Positions 55,683-64,000 of a DNA stretch of 64,000 nt are shown piece by piece (position 1 is the first letter of the stretch; each line of letters opens with the position of its first letter). The stretch is from positions 62,001 to 126,000 of the forward strand of contig NZ_BBRE01000003.1 in NCBI RefSeq assembly GCF_000975115.1. Reading direction: 5' to 3'. The stretch is from Demequina oxidasica. Lineage in GTDB: Bacteria > Actinomycetota > Actinomycetes > Actinomycetales > Demequinaceae. The position numbers and the translations under genes were made by a program. Below the pieces are notes generated by a model. It ran no database searches and had not been told where the DNA came from. It saw nothing but the letters and a program-made list of their open reading frames with translations.

Positions 55683-56974
55683 TACTCCCCCTCAATTCGC
55701 AGCACGGACAGCACTGCGTTGACAGCATCGTTGGCGCGCAGGTCCGAGACCATCTGATCCAAGTCCTTCTCTGGCGCTCGATGCGTCGAAATCACTAGTT
55801 CGGCGGTGCCCTCGGCACCCGCGCTCTGACGCACTGTCTCGATCGAGATGCCCTTACCCGCAAGGATCGCGGACACTGCCGCGAGTACGCCCGGCCGGTC
55901 CGCGACATTGAGTCGCAGTTGGAAACGCGTGAGCGCCGCCGAAATCGGCAGCACAGGCAGGTCGGCGTAGTTGGACTCACGGGGCCCCTTGCCGCCACCA
56001 GCGATGTGGCGGGCGACGGATACGACGTCACCCATGACGGCCGATGCTGTGGGCGCCCCGCCCGCTCCCTGTCCGTAGAACATGAGCTCACCCGCGGACT
56101 CCGCCTCGATGAACACGGCGTTGAACGCGCCACGTACTCCGGCGAGCGGGTGTGTTAGTGGAACCAGAGCCGGGTGCACGCGAACCGTCACTCCTCCGTC
56201 TGTACTTTCCGCAATAGCAAGCAGCTTGATGACGTGACCAGACTCGGTGGCCGCGGCAACGTCGTCTGCCGTCACCGCACTGATGCCCTCGCAGAAGACG
56301 TCGTCGAGCGAGACCCGCTGGTGGAACGCGAGAGACGCGAGGATCGCGGCCTTCGCCGCGGCATCATGCCCCTCCACGTCTGCGGTGGGGTCGGCCTCGG
56401 CGTAGCCCAACCGCTGGGCTTCGGCCACGACCTCGTCGTAGGGCAGCCCCTTGGTGGTCATCTCGTCGAGCACGTAGTTGGTGGTGCCGTTCACAATCCC
56501 GAGGATGCGCTGCACGCGGTCCCCTGCGAGTGACTCGCGCACCGGACGCACCAGCGGAATCGCGCCCGCGACGGCGGCCTCGAAGTAGAGATCCGCGTTG
56601 GCTGAGTCGGCGGCCTCGTAGAGTTCGGCTCCCTTTAGGGCGAGCAAGGCCTTGTTTGCAGTGACAACGGCCTTGCCAGCATCAAGCGCGCCCATGATCG
56701 CGGTGCGGGCCGGCTCAATGCCGCCCATCAGCTCGACCACGATGTCGGAGGCTGCAATAAGCGAGGCGAGATCCGAGGTAAGGAGGTCACGGGGCACCAC
56801 GGCATCCCGCTCCACCGAGGTGTCGCGGACGTACACACCGCTGATCTGGACGGGTGCGCCTACACGGGCGGCCATGTCCTCGGCCTGCTCCGTGAGCAGC
56901 CGGATCACCTGGGTGCCCACAGTTCCGCATCCAAGGATGGCGATTTTCACGGGGTCAGCAGTCTGTTGAGGCAC
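55682..56974 (-). CDS. hom: Homoserine dehydrogenase
   Basis: 430 residues. NAD(P)-binding Rossmann motif [15 protein letters not shown] (about 13-27), catalytic domain with [29 protein letters not shown] and [34 protein letters not shown], and a C-terminal ACT domain (about 350-430, [32 protein letters not shown]) that usually senses threonine. It reduces aspartate semialdehyde to homoserine. The GTG start is 6 nt behind TAAGGT, so the operon is probably leaderless; no attenuator or riboswitch is visible. Confidence 0.96.
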   Translation of the reverse strand: MPQQTADPVKIAILGCGTVGTQVIRLLTEQAEDMAARVGAPVQISGVYVRDTSVERDAVVPRDLLTSDLASLIAASDIVVELMGGIEPARTAIMGALDAGKAVVTANKALLALKGAELYEAADSANADLYFEAAVAGAIPLVRPVRESLAGDRVQRILGIVNGTTNYVLDEMTTKGLPYDEVVAEAQRLGYAEADPTADVEGHDAAAKAAILASLAFHQRVSLDDVFCEGISAVTADDVAAATESGHVIKLLAIAESTDGGVTVRVHPALVPLTHPLAGVRGAFNAVFIEAESAGELMFYGQGAGGAPTASAVMGDVVSVARHIAGGGKGPRESNYADLPVLPISAALTRFQLRLNVADRPGVLAAVSAILAGKGISIETVRQSAGAEGTAELVISTHRAPEKDLDQMVSDLRANDAVNAVLSVLRIEGE

Positions 56975-56980
56975 GGCTAC

Positions 56981-56986
56981 ACCTTA
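56981..56986 (-). promoter_or_regulatory. -10 hexamer, leaderless start of hom-thrC-thrB
   Basis: On the minus strand TAAGGT, 6 nt, then GTG at 56974. Confidence 0.6.
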
Positions 56987-57044
56987 GCGGTTGTCCGGGC
57001 CAGGGTGGGAGTCGCCTACTCACCATCGCCCAGACATGGACAGG

Positions 57045-57128
57045 CCCACGGCCCCGGCGTGCTGAGGGATACACCGGGGCCGTGGGGGTCTTGTGTGAGG
57101 TCGGGCCTTCGCAGGCGGGGACCTCACA
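57045..57128 (-). terminator. Two consecutive hairpins behind small ORF
   Basis: The first hairpin after the stop has 9-bp arms tgtgaggtc (57094-57102) and gacctcaca (57120-57128); the second has 16-bp arms with one mismatch (57045-57060 and 57071-57086). Both lie on the 3' side of the 73-residue gene, so they are its likely terminator. Confidence 0.65.
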
Positions 57129-57134
57129 AACTCG

Positions 57135-57356
57135 TTAGTTGCCGCCCGGACGGGCGGGGGGAATGCTCTCTACATCGCCGGCGAGCGTGGCGTCCTCGTT
57201 GCCTTCAGAATTGTCAGGCTCATTGCTCACGACCTTCTCGCCGTCCAGTAGTGAATGTCCGCGCTCTTCGCGCTCCTTCACTACCTCTTCAGCGATCTCG
57301 TGCAGGGCCGCAGTCTTCTCATGCTCAGTTGCGGAAACGTTCTCTGAACCAGTCAT
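57135..57356 (-). CDS. Small acidic hypothetical protein
   Basis: 73 residues (MTGSENVSATEHEKTAALHEIAEEVVKEREERGHSLLDGEKVV...). The ATG at 57354-57356 is preferred because AAGGAG lies 8 nt before it. It is highly charged, with one helix (about 13-33), and probably disordered after residue 40. No domain is recognised. Good ribosome site, terminator and codon usage support it as real. Confidence 0.6.
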   Translation of the reverse strand: MTGSENVSATEHEKTAALHEIAEEVVKEREERGHSLLDGEKVVSNEPDNSEGNEDATLAGDVESIPPARPGGN

Positions 57357-57447
57357 CGGAACCACTCCTTTTTACGACGTCGTTGTGCGGGCCTTCACTA
57401 GTTATAACGAATAGGTCACGGAAGTATTCCGCCCCGTTCAAAGTCTA

Positions 57448-57642
57448 TTAAATTCCCGGCGGCCTAGGAGGGATCTGAGCACGAGCCTCCCGCGCCTCCG
57501 CCTCGTCATGTTCGCGCTGGATGGGATCCTCAGTGCCGTCAAAGTGCTCCTCGAGGGCGGCATCGTTGTCAGCGTTCCGACGCGGCTTGTCGGCCTCGCC
57601 GTCCTCCGGCTTGCCTTTGTCGTGGTGCTTGAAGATAGACAC
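57448..57642 (-). CDS. Small charged hypothetical protein
   Basis: 64 residues from a GTG (MSIFKHHDKGKPEDGEADKPRRNADNDAALEEHFDGTEDPIQREHDEAEAREARAQIPPRPPGI). Strongly hydrophilic, likely disordered with one helix. A moderate AGAGGCAGG motif stands upstream. Its similarity in composition to the neighbouring 73-residue protein suggests small stress-type proteins. The function is unknown and it could be spurious. Confidence 0.45.
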   Translation of the reverse strand: MSIFKHHDKGKPEDGEADKPRRNADNDAALEEHFDGTEDPIQREHDEAEAREARAQIPPRPPGI

Positions 57643-57755
57643 GTGTCGCCTGCCTCTCGCTCGCCTTGATCCGCGTCACCATGACGCTCTCTCAATATAA
57701 CTTTGTGCGCGGCCGCGTGACGGCTCAGCGGCCACATTGGGGACAACACGTCCCT

Positions 57756-57761
57756 TACGGT
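57756..57761 (+). promoter_or_regulatory. -10 hexamer, leaderless start of phosphatase gene
   Basis: TACGGT, 6 nt, then ATG at 57768. Confidence 0.55.
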
Positions 57762-57767
57762 TGACCA

Positions 57768-58319
57768 ATGACTTCCACTGCGCGCGTACTGATGGTCTGC
57801 ACCGGCAACATTTGCCGCTCCCCCGCGATGCACTATCTCGCCGCGCGAAACTGGGCCGAGGCGGCGGAGGTCAGTTCCGCCGGCACGTACGCGGAGATTG
57901 GCATGGACGTCCCGTCGCCGATGCGCAGGTCGGCTTCCGCTGCGGGGCTCGCCATTCCTCGCCACCAGCCCACGCAACTCGACGAGGGCCTCATTGCGCG
58001 CGCAGATCTGGTCCTGGTGGCCACCGAGTCTCACCGGCGCTGGATAGAGGGCGAGTTTGGGACCGTTCCGGATCACGTGTTCGGACTGAAGCAGGCCGCG
58101 GAACTCGCATCGCGAGCTCCGGCGCCCCACGGCGAGACTGCGTCAGCACGACTAGCGAACGCGGCGGCAGTCCTACGGGCCGAGCACAACCGCGAACGCG
58201 CACCCCTGCGCAGCCTGGACGACCCGTGGTCGCGAGACCAGGCCACGTACGACCGCGTTTACGGCGAAATCGCCGATGCACTGGCCGAGATCGCCGCCTG
58301 GGCGCGACTTTCCGACTAG
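57768..58319 (+). CDS. Low-molecular-weight protein-tyrosine phosphatase
   Basis: 183 residues. The phosphate-binding loop C-x5-R is VCTGNICRSP with Cys11 and Arg17 near the N-terminus, as in all LMW-PTPs; the general acid Asp152-Pro153 is in RSLDDPWSRD. It dephosphorylates tyrosine on proteins or acts on small phosphate esters; in actinomycetes such enzymes can be tied to polymer export. It is encoded alone between oppositely oriented biosynthetic genes. Confidence 0.92.
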   Translation: MTSTARVLMVCTGNICRSPAMHYLAARNWAEAAEVSSAGTYAEIGMDVPSPMRRSASAAGLAIPRHQPTQLDEGLIARADLVLVATESHRRWIEGEFGTVPDHVFGLKQAAELASRAPAPHGETASARLANAAAVLRAEHNRERAPLRSLDDPWSRDQATYDRVYGEIADALAEIAAWARLSD

Positions 58320-58371
58320 GCGCCTCGGGACGAACCCCCGGCTGCGGACCCTAAAAAGGAGGCGGACTGGC

Positions 58372-59709
58372 CTATTCAGCCGCGACGTCCCAGCGCAGCA
58401 GGTCGTCGAGGGTGTCGCGCCGGATCAGCACCTTGGACTGGCCGTCGCGCACGGCAACTACGGCTGGACGCAGTGCGGCGTTGTAGTTGTTCGCCATCGA
58501 GCGGCCATAGGCACCGGTGGCGGGAACCGCCAGCAGGTCTCCTCGCGCAGTGTCGTGGGGAAGCTGAACATCCCGCACCACTACGTCTCCCGACTCGCAG
58601 TGCTTGCCCACCACGCGACTTAGGGCCGACTCGGCGTCAGAGAGACGTGAGGCCAGCGTGGCCGTGTACTCGGCCTGGTAGGTAATGGTGCGCATGTTGT
58701 CGCTCATGCCGCCGTCGACGGCTACATATTGACGACCGCCACCGTCCTCGAGCTGCACCTGCTTGACCACGCCAACGGTGTAGAGCGTCATGCCAGCGGG
58801 GCCGGCAATCGCACGGCCGGGCTCAATGCTGAAGCGAGGCCAGGTGCCGCCCACCTTTGTGACGGCCGCCTCCACGGCATCGGCGATGCCGTAGGCGGCG
58901 TCACGGGTCTCGAGGGCCTCGCCGGTCTCGGTGTACGCGATCGCGTAGCCGCCGCCCAGGTCCACCTCGGGAAGCTCGGCGCCAGTGTCCGCGGTGAAGG
59001 CACCGCGCAGCCCGAGCATGCGCTCCGCGCTCTCCTGGAACGCTGCGAGCGACAGTATCTGGCTGCCAATGTGAGTGTGGATGCCCAATAGGTTGAGATT
59101 TGCGGCGTCGTGGCACGCGACTAGCGCCTCGTACGCTGCGCCGGTCGCCAACGACAGGCCGAATTTCTGGTCCTCGTGGCTTGTGGCGATGTACTCGTGC
59201 CCGCCCGCATGCACTCCAGTGGTGACGCGCACCATGACGGGCGCGGAGACGGAGAGCTCCGCGGCGAGCGCGTCTAGCACCTCGATCTCGGTGAACGAGT
59301 CGACGATGATGCGCCCCACGCCTACCTCGAGCGCGCGGCGCAACTCCGCGTCTGACTTGTTATTGCCGTGCAGACCGATGTGCTGGGGCGCGACACCCCC
59401 GCGGAGCGCAATCTCTAGCTCACCCAACGAGGCGACGTCCACACACAGATCCTCCTCGCGCATCCAGCGCGCGACCTGGGAACACAGAAACGCCTTGCTC
59501 GCGTAGTACACGTCCACCTCGGCGCCCTTGCGTCCAAACGCGGCGGAGAAGTGGTCGCGGAACGCCGCTGCACGGGCACGCATGTCCGCCTCGTCCACCA
59601 CATAGAGAGGGGTGCCGTGCTCGGCGGCGAGCTCGCGCACGTCAACACCGCCCACGGAGATCGCGCCGTCGGAAGAGCGCTTGACGGACGAGGACCAGAC
59701 GGAGGCCAT
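58372..59709 (-). CDS. lysA: Diaminopimelate decarboxylase
   Basis: 445 residues from the ATG at 59707-59709, which is preceded by GGAGAGG and lies 2 nt after the argS stop. It makes L-lysine from meso-diaminopimelate with pyridoxal phosphate bound to Lys72 in VYYASKAFL. Family motifs GIHTHIGSQI, VDLGGGYAIAY, FSIEPGRAIAGPAG and the C-terminal CESGDVVVRD (with the active-site Cys) are present. argS-lysA is the usual actinobacterial pair. Confidence 0.96.
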   Translation of the reverse strand: MASVWSSSVKRSSDGAISVGGVDVRELAAEHGTPLYVVDEADMRARAAAFRDHFSAAFGRKGAEVDVYYASKAFLCSQVARWMREEDLCVDVASLGELEIALRGGVAPQHIGLHGNNKSDAELRRALEVGVGRIIVDSFTEIEVLDALAAELSVSAPVMVRVTTGVHAGGHEYIATSHEDQKFGLSLATGAAYEALVACHDAANLNLLGIHTHIGSQILSLAAFQESAERMLGLRGAFTADTGAELPEVDLGGGYAIAYTETGEALETRDAAYGIADAVEAAVTKVGGTWPRFSIEPGRAIAGPAGMTLYTVGVVKQVQLEDGGGRQYVAVDGGMSDNMRTITYQAEYTATLASRLSDAESALSRVVGKHCESGDVVVRDVQLPHDTARGDLLAVPATGAYGRSMANNYNAALRPAVVAVRDGQSKVLIRRDTLDDLLRWDVAAE

Positions 59710-59711
59710 GG

Positions 59712-61385
59712 TTACATCCTCTCCGGAGCGCTCACGCCCAGCAGGTGCAGGCCGTTGCGCAGCACGACGCCGGTCGCGTCGTTCAGCCATAGGCGCGTGT
59801 GGTTGAGGTCGGTGACCTCCTCGTCGCCCAGGGGCGTCACGCGGGTGCGGTCGTACCAGCCGTGGAAGGCCGAGGCGACGTCCTCGAGGTAGCGGGCAAC
59901 GCGGTGCTGCTCGCGGAACTCAACGGCCTGCGCGACGATGCGGGGGAACTCGCCAAGGATGCCCAGCAGCTTGGCCTCAGCCTCGTGAGTGAGCAGGCTC
60001 GGGTCGAATGCCTTGTCCCGGGAGATGCCGTACTCGGCGGCGTTGCGGGCCACGCCAGCGGTGCGGGCGTGCGCGTACTGGACGTAGAAGATGGGGTTCG
60101 CGTTGGACTTTGACGAGAGCAGGTCGAGGTCGATGTCGATGGTCGAGTCCGCGCTCGAGCGGGCCAGCGCGTAACGTGCGGCGTCCACTCCGACCACCTC
60201 GACCAGGTCCTCCATAGTGACGACCGTTCCAGCTCGCTTAGACATGCGCACGGGGGCGCCGTCCCTCACCAGGTTAACCATCTGGCCGATGATGACCTCG
60301 ACGGTCTCGGCATCGTCTCCAAACGCAGCCGCCGCGGCCTTCAGGCGCGCGATGTAGCCGTGGTGATCCGCGCCCAGCAGGTAGATGCAGAGGTCGGCGC
60401 CACGGTGGCGCTTATCGCTGAAGTACGCGAGGTCGCCGGCGATGTAGGCGGGCTTCCCGTCCGACTTGATGACCACGCGGTCCTTGTCGTCTCCGTAGTC
60501 GGTGGAGCGCAGCCACCACGCACCTTCCTCCTCGTAGAGCGAGCCCGTGGTCTTCAGGTGGTCGAGCGCCTTGGTCACGGCGCCGGACTTGTGCAGCGAG
60601 TCCTCGTGGAAATAGACATCGAAGTCCACGCCAAAGTCATGCAGCGACTGCTTGATCTGAGCAAACATCAGGCGCACTCCGCGGTCGCGGAAGAATTCCT
60701 GCGCCTCGTCGCGCGGCAACTCGATGGGGTCCACGTCGCCTGCGGCGGCGGCCTCGAGCATGACCTCGTTCGCGATGTCCTGGATGTACTGACCGGCGTA
60801 TCCGTTCTCCGGAGTGTCCTCGCCCAGCACCACTGCAAGCAGCGACTTGGCGAAGTTGTCGATCTGACCGCCGTGGTCGTTGAAGTAGTACTCGCGCACC
60901 ACCTCGGCGCCGTGGAACTCGAGCAGACGGGCGATCGAGTCGCCAACCGCAGCCCAGCGCGTGCCACCCAGGTGGATGGGGCCGGTGGGATTTGCGGAGA
61001 CAAACTCGATGTTGACGGTCTTGCCTGTCAGCGACTCGCCACTTCCATAGCCGTCACCAAAGTCGACGATGCCCTTGGCCAGTTCGCCAGCCGCACCCGC
61101 GGCGAGGCGAATGTTGATGAAGCCGGGGCCTGCGACCTCCGCCGAGTCGATGCCGTCCGCGTCGGCCAACCGCTCGCACAGCGTCTCCGCGAATTCGCGC
61201 GGGTTGGTGCCTGCCTGCTTGGCAAGCTGCATCGCGATGTTTGTGGCCCAGTCGCCGTGCTCGCGCTGGCGCGGGCGGTCAACACGCACCTCGGGTACGT
61301 CGAAGGGGGACAGCTGGAAGTCGCTGTCGTCGATTCCGCTGAGAATGGCGGCACGAATGGTCTCGGAGAGTTCTTCTGGAGTCAC
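59712..61385 (-). CDS. argS: Arginyl-tRNA synthetase
   Basis: 557 residues, class I synthetase. The N-terminal additional domain 1 (about 1-110), the HIGH-like motif in [13 protein letters not shown], the KMSK-like motif [11 protein letters not shown] and the C-terminal DALR anticodon-binding domain ending [10 protein letters not shown] are all present. The GTG start lies 6 nt behind TAGACT. A tRNA-Arg gene lies 2.2 kb away. Confidence 0.97.
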   Translation of the reverse strand: MTPEELSETIRAAILSGIDDSDFQLSPFDVPEVRVDRPRQREHGDWATNIAMQLAKQAGTNPREFAETLCERLADADGIDSAEVAGPGFINIRLAAGAAGELAKGIVDFGDGYGSGESLTGKTVNIEFVSANPTGPIHLGGTRWAAVGDSIARLLEFHGAEVVREYYFNDHGGQIDNFAKSLLAVVLGEDTPENGYAGQYIQDIANEVMLEAAAAGDVDPIELPRDEAQEFFRDRGVRLMFAQIKQSLHDFGVDFDVYFHEDSLHKSGAVTKALDHLKTTGSLYEEEGAWWLRSTDYGDDKDRVVIKSDGKPAYIAGDLAYFSDKRHRGADLCIYLLGADHHGYIARLKAAAAAFGDDAETVEVIIGQMVNLVRDGAPVRMSKRAGTVVTMEDLVEVVGVDAARYALARSSADSTIDIDLDLLSSKSNANPIFYVQYAHARTAGVARNAAEYGISRDKAFDPSLLTHEAEAKLLGILGEFPRIVAQAVEFREQHRVARYLEDVASAFHGWYDRTRVTPLGDEEVTDLNHTRLWLNDATGVVLRNGLHLLGVSAPERM

Positions 61386-61391
61386 CCTGTA

Positions 61392-61397
61392 AGTCTA
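61392..61397 (-). promoter_or_regulatory. -10 hexamer, leaderless start of argS-lysA
   Basis: On the minus strand TAGACT, 6 nt, then GTG at 61385. Confidence 0.6.
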
Positions 61398-61461
61398 TCC
61401 GCGTCGCCCACGCCCCCGTGTGCGCCCCCTACCCGCGGCGGGAGCGCGAGCCCACCCCTTG

Positions 61462-62226
61462 CTACTGGGGCGCGACCTCGCGGGGCACGCCGCGCTCGAG
61501 GACCGCCAGGCGCTCACCGTCGCTGAAGTGCGCGAAGTTCTCGAGGAACGCTTCTCGGGGCTCGGTGAAGTGCGCCCAGTCGTCGATGTGCACGGGGACG
61601 ATGCTCGCAGACGGCCACAACCCGGCCACCTGGGCCGAGCGCTCTGCATCGAGCGTCAACAGCACGTCGCCGATGCTCGCGGCCTTCGCTCCCCCGGCGA
61701 ACAGTACGGCGACCGCGACGTCGGGAAAGCGCTCGGAGACCTTTCGTGCCTTGGCAACCGACGCATTGTCGCCCGACACGTAGACGGTGGGCCAGCCATC
61801 GGCTTCCAACACAAATCCGGTGACCTGTCCGGCCAGGTGCTTGACCGCACTCGTGCCGTGCCTTGCCGCGACGGCGGTGATGGTGACCGCGGCATCGGCG
61901 CCCTCGACGGAGAGCGAATCCCAGCGGGCCATCCCCTGCGCAAAGTCCAGCCGCTTTCCGCCCTCGGGCGTCGTGAGGACCAGGCCGGCGCCCGACAGCA
62001 TGGCGCGTCCGGACACGTCCAGGTTGTCCTCGTGCTCGTCATGAGAGAGCAACACGACGTCCACACGGCCGATGCTGTCGCTGGGTACGGCAGGTCCTTC
62101 CAGCTTGACGAGATTCCCGTTGGGGCCGGGCGCGTCGAATGTGGGATCTGTGAGGAAGCGCAGCCCGGCATAGTCAAACGCGACCGTGGGGCCACCGATG
62201 AGGGTGAAGGTCATGGGTTGAGTCAT
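61462..62226 (-). CDS. Metallo-beta-lactamase-fold hydrolase (UlaG-like)
   Basis: 254 residues. The metal motif reads LLSHDEHEDNLD (H-x-x-H-x-D form), preceded by GGPTVAFDYAGLRFLTDPTFD and followed by a second-half VYVSGDNASVAKARKVSERFPDVAVAVLFAGGAK, where the GD supplies a bridging Asp, and a late His in VPVHIDDWAHFTEPREAF. This pattern matches the UlaG/UPF0173 branch (lactonases and related enzymes). Substrate unknown. The start has GACAAT 6 nt before the ATG, a possible further leaderless promoter. Confidence 0.88.
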   Translation of the reverse strand: MTQPMTFTLIGGPTVAFDYAGLRFLTDPTFDAPGPNGNLVKLEGPAVPSDSIGRVDVVLLSHDEHEDNLDVSGRAMLSGAGLVLTTPEGGKRLDFAQGMARWDSLSVEGADAAVTITAVAARHGTSAVKHLAGQVTGFVLEADGWPTVYVSGDNASVAKARKVSERFPDVAVAVLFAGGAKAASIGDVLLTLDAERSAQVAGLWPSASIVPVHIDDWAHFTEPREAFLENFAHFSDGERLAVLERGVPREVAPQ

Positions 62227-62264
62227 GAACCTATTGTCGCGCGCAACTTTGAAACACGACTCCG

Positions 62265-62615
62265 CTAGCGAGCAAGCGCGTCGGTGACCAGGTAGATCAC
62301 GCAGGCGAGGCCGAGTGCAAGAACTGCAAGTGTGAGAACCGCGGCGGGCGGACCCGAGGGCTGCAGGGACCCCGTTGCGACGAGTTCCGCGTGCGCACCG
62401 CGATATCTACGTGCGGAGGCAACATAGGTTGCCACTGCGAGCGCCATGCCGATCACGCCTAGGGCGAGGATCACCACTCCGCCACGCCCCGAAAGCACCT
62501 TGATGGATACCGCGCACGCGAGCCCAAAGGACAGCGCGGTGCGCCGCCACGCCAGCAGCGTCCGCTCGGGCTGCAGCCCCTCGTCGAACGGCTTGTCGAG
62601 GTATCCCTCGGTCAT
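62265..62615 (-). CDS. DUF202-family membrane protein
   Basis: 116 residues with three predicted membrane helices (about 27-48, 47-68 region and 92-112). The start EGLQPERTLLAWRRTALSFGLACAVSIKVL is the DUF202 signature (ERT.LAW.RTAL). Function unknown. A second DUF202 gene lies 42 bp upstream on the same strand, so the two probably form a heteromeric pair. Confidence 0.85.
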   Translation of the reverse strand: MTEGYLDKPFDEGLQPERTLLAWRRTALSFGLACAVSIKVLSGRGGVVILALGVIGMALAVATYVASARRYRGAHAELVATGSLQPSGPPAAVLTLAVLALGLACVIYLVTDALAR

Positions 62616-62657
62616 ACCGACTCCGCTAGGCGCGCGGCTGTCTGCGGGCGCCGCACG

Positions 62658-63029
62658 TCACCACAGCAGCCCGGCACCGATCAGCACGACGCCGATCGCG
62701 ATGCCTATAGAGAGGACTGGCCCGGTCATCGGCCCCGGGAGCGCTCGCCCTTGGCGTAGCGATTGCTCGGTGCGCGCCCATCCGAACCAGGCCTGGGCCG
62801 TGGCAAGGAGACCAAGGCCAACAAACAGGCTGGCGGCGACCAGGCGCAGCACGGGGTTGATCGGTACGGCGAGCGCCTCGAGCGCCACACCGGTGGCAAA
62901 TAGAGCAAGGGCGGTGCGGGTCCACGCCAGGAACGTGCGTTCGTTGGCGAGGCTAAACCGAGGATCCGGCTCGTCGCCCTTCGAATACACGCGCAGAGGG
63001 AACCGCTTCCACCCGCGATCGTCGCTCAT
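62658..63029 (-). CDS. DUF202-family membrane protein (YidH-like)
   Basis: 123 residues from the ATG at 63027-63029. The N-terminal RFPLRVYSKGDEPDPRFSLANERTFLAWTRTALALFATGVALEAL is characteristic of YidH-type DUF202 proteins; three membrane helices follow. It precedes the shorter DUF202 gene. A longer open frame exists upstream but reads through an unrelated gene. Confidence 0.87.
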   Translation of the reverse strand: MSDDRGWKRFPLRVYSKGDEPDPRFSLANERTFLAWTRTALALFATGVALEALAVPINPVLRLVAASLFVGLGLLATAQAWFGWARTEQSLRQGRALPGPMTGPVLSIGIAIGVVLIGAGLLW

Positions 63030-63087
63030 GAGACCAGTGTGCCCTGCCCTGAGCCGTTGGCATAGCCTCGTGTCTTCCGCTGTTCGG

Positions 63088-63483
63088 CTATGAGTCGCCC
63101 GAGTCGACGGCGATGCGTGCGATTGGGTCTGCACACTGAACGGGCTGGGATTCCGCGCACTCGTTGACCCACACCTCGATGTGGTCGCCCACCGCCAGGT
63201 TATTCGGGTCCGCCGCGAGGCCGTCTGGGTCCTCGAGACCGCCCGCAGTCGCAAGGTCAAAGGTCGTGCCGTCAAAATACTCGTAGCCCTTGTCCGCCGC
63301 GAAGCCCACGGAGACGGTCGACGCATCCTTCGAGACAGAAGTCACGACGCCTACCGCATCTGCCGGCTCCTGATGGCGGATGTCGTTGCTTCCGCCCGCC
63401 TCTCCTGCGCAAGCAGCGACGAGTACGCACGCCGGGATCAGGGTAAGTGCCCACAACTTGCGGCGCGTTCGCTTCTTGGCCAT
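63088..63483 (-). CDS. Small secreted lipoprotein, unknown function
   Basis: 131 residues. A basic N-terminus, a hydrophobic stretch and the lipobox LVAAC (Cys25) indicate a lipoprotein. The mature part (DAVGVVTSVSKDASTVSVGFAADKGYEYFDGTTFDLATAGGL...LAVGDHIEVWVNECAESQPVQCADPIARIAV) looks like a small OB-like beta barrel with two Cys that could form a disulfide. No family is recognised. The ribosome site AGAAGG lies unusually close to the ATG. Confidence 0.7.
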   Translation of the reverse strand: MAKKRTRRKLWALTLIPACVLVAACAGEAGGSNDIRHQEPADAVGVVTSVSKDASTVSVGFAADKGYEYFDGTTFDLATAGGLEDPDGLAADPNNLAVGDHIEVWVNECAESQPVQCADPIARIAVDSGDS

Positions 63484-63623
63484 ACCTTCTCAACGCACGA
63501 TGCTGGCAAAGGGTTTCTATGTCACGCGACTTTGATACGAGTTTTGCGAGCGGTACCTCAAGGCAGCGCCAGCGGCCTCCGCTCACCCTGGTATTCTCGA
63601 CTGTCGCGGCAAGCCCGCGTCAC

Positions 63624-63696
63624 GCCCTCGTAGCTCAGCGGATAGAGCACCGGTTTCCGGTACCGAAGGTCGCAGGTTCGACTCCTGTCGAGGGCA
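63624..63696 (+). tRNA. tRNA-Arg (anticodon CCG)
   Basis: A 73-nt cloverleaf: acceptor gccctcg/cgagggc, D-arm gctc/gagc with an 8-nt loop, anticodon loop ttccggt with CCG at its centre (reads CGG), variable loop aggtc, T-arm gcagg/cctgt with loop ttcgact and discriminator A. The first pair of the anticodon stem is a C-A mismatch. The 3' CCA is not encoded (the genome reads CCG). Confidence 0.95.
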
Positions 63697-63711
63697 CCGT
63701 CCAGTCTTCCC

Positions 63712-63999
63712 CTACGAGCCGAGATCCCATTCCCCCGGGACCGACTCGAATCCTCGCGAGGCATTGAGACCGCCAAGGACCTGGGACAGCATCTCCCATT
63801 GATCGCGCTTGATCATCGGCAAGCCGTTGCGCAGCGTGAAGTCTGGGCGCCACCTTCCGCCATCGCTCCACCCGAGCCCGATGAAGTAACCTGTCTGCGC
63901 AAATGCGCCCATGAGCGCACCTGCCGCCGCGGGATCGTCAACCAGATCAGACAGGGGCGTGTCAAGAGTAATTCGCTCACTGTTGGACGGGACTGACAA
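63712..63999 (-). CDS. Conserved hypothetical protein, start uncertain at window edge
   Basis: At least 95 residues, ending at 63712. The frame is open to the right edge; a TTG at 63997-63999 could be the start or the gene may extend further. The visible part (ITLDTPLSDLVDDPAAAGALMGAFAQTGYFIGLGWSDGGRWRPDFTLRNGLPMIKRDQWEMLSQVLGGL) is soluble with no motif I can name. Confidence 0.55.
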   Translation of the reverse strand: MSVPSNSERITLDTPLSDLVDDPAAAGALMGAFAQTGYFIGLGWSDGGRWRPDFTLRNGLPMIKRDQWEMLSQVLGGLNASRGFESVPGEWDLGS

Positions 64000-64000
64000 C

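Noticed and set aside
56975-57134. Threonine attenuator or riboswitch before hom
   Set aside because: The hom start sits 6 nt behind its -10 box, leaving no leader; the hairpins at 57045-57128 belong to the small gene further upstream.
62658-63326. Longer start for the DUF202 protein (222 codons)
   Set aside because: The extension has low-complexity Arg/Thr/Ser sequence antisense or out of frame to the lipoprotein region; the DUF202 fold begins at the 63029 ATG.

Overview
The window is high-GC DNA densely packed with overlapping genes and reads as an actinomycete chromosome, most likely order Micrococcales; I cannot name the genus. The pointers are the GlgE alpha-glucan pathway, the mismatch-repair-like nuclease NucS directly behind the ATP synthase operon, a DivIVA/Scy-like polar coiled-coil protein, a Rho factor with a long Arg/Asn/Asp-rich insert, and the gene block argS-lysA / hom-thrC-thrB / rho / rpmE-prfA-prmC-tsaC-wecA-atpIBEFHAGDC-nucS. 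As I recall it, Mycobacterium tuberculosis carries the same order as a contiguous block, with thioredoxin-like, glgB and glgE genes further along.

Layout. 0-3.9 kb: a galactoside locus with a GH42 beta-galactosidase, the start of a sugar-binding lipoprotein and a divergent LacI regulator with a perfect 20-bp operator. 3.9-9.8 kb: glgE-treS-glgB, without a maltokinase gene. 9.8-18 kb: a CnoX-like thioredoxin/TPR protein, two envelope proteins, a 911-residue coiled-coil protein built largely of exact 11-residue repeats, two alpha/beta hydrolases and small conserved proteins. 18-20.2 kb: a GH1 beta-glucosidase and a broken ECF sigma-factor gene. 20.2-35.9 kb: nucS, the whole F1Fo ATP synthase operon, wecA, tsaC, prmC, prfA, rpmE and rho. 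36.1-52.4 kb: accessory genes, namely a DUF6325/SHOCT/DUF389/TRIC membrane group, a ROK-controlled sugar uptake and catabolism locus, a TetR-controlled heterodimeric ABC exporter and an acetyltransferase. 53.7-64 kb: threonine biosynthesis (hom-thrC-thrB), argS-lysA, a tyrosine phosphatase, DUF202 membrane proteins and tRNA-Arg(CCG).

Most notable observations. (1) Two solitary genes with an AbiEi-like N-terminus and a DUF559/Vsr-like nuclease C-terminus (32.76-33.72 kb and 52.58-53.50 kb) are each bracketed by their own inverted repeats, and both interrupt the conserved core block (one between rpmE and rho, one in the rho-thrB gap). They look like small nuclease-gene cassettes. (2) At least twelve genes begin exactly 6 nt after a TANNNT -10 hexamer and lack a Shine-Dalgarno sequence, which points to widespread leaderless transcription. 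(3) The coiled-coil protein keeps an 11-residue period for about 330 residues. (4) A 13-bp motif is shared by the promoters of the ROK regulator and of a sugar-binding protein about 5.5 kb away, which suggests a local regulon.
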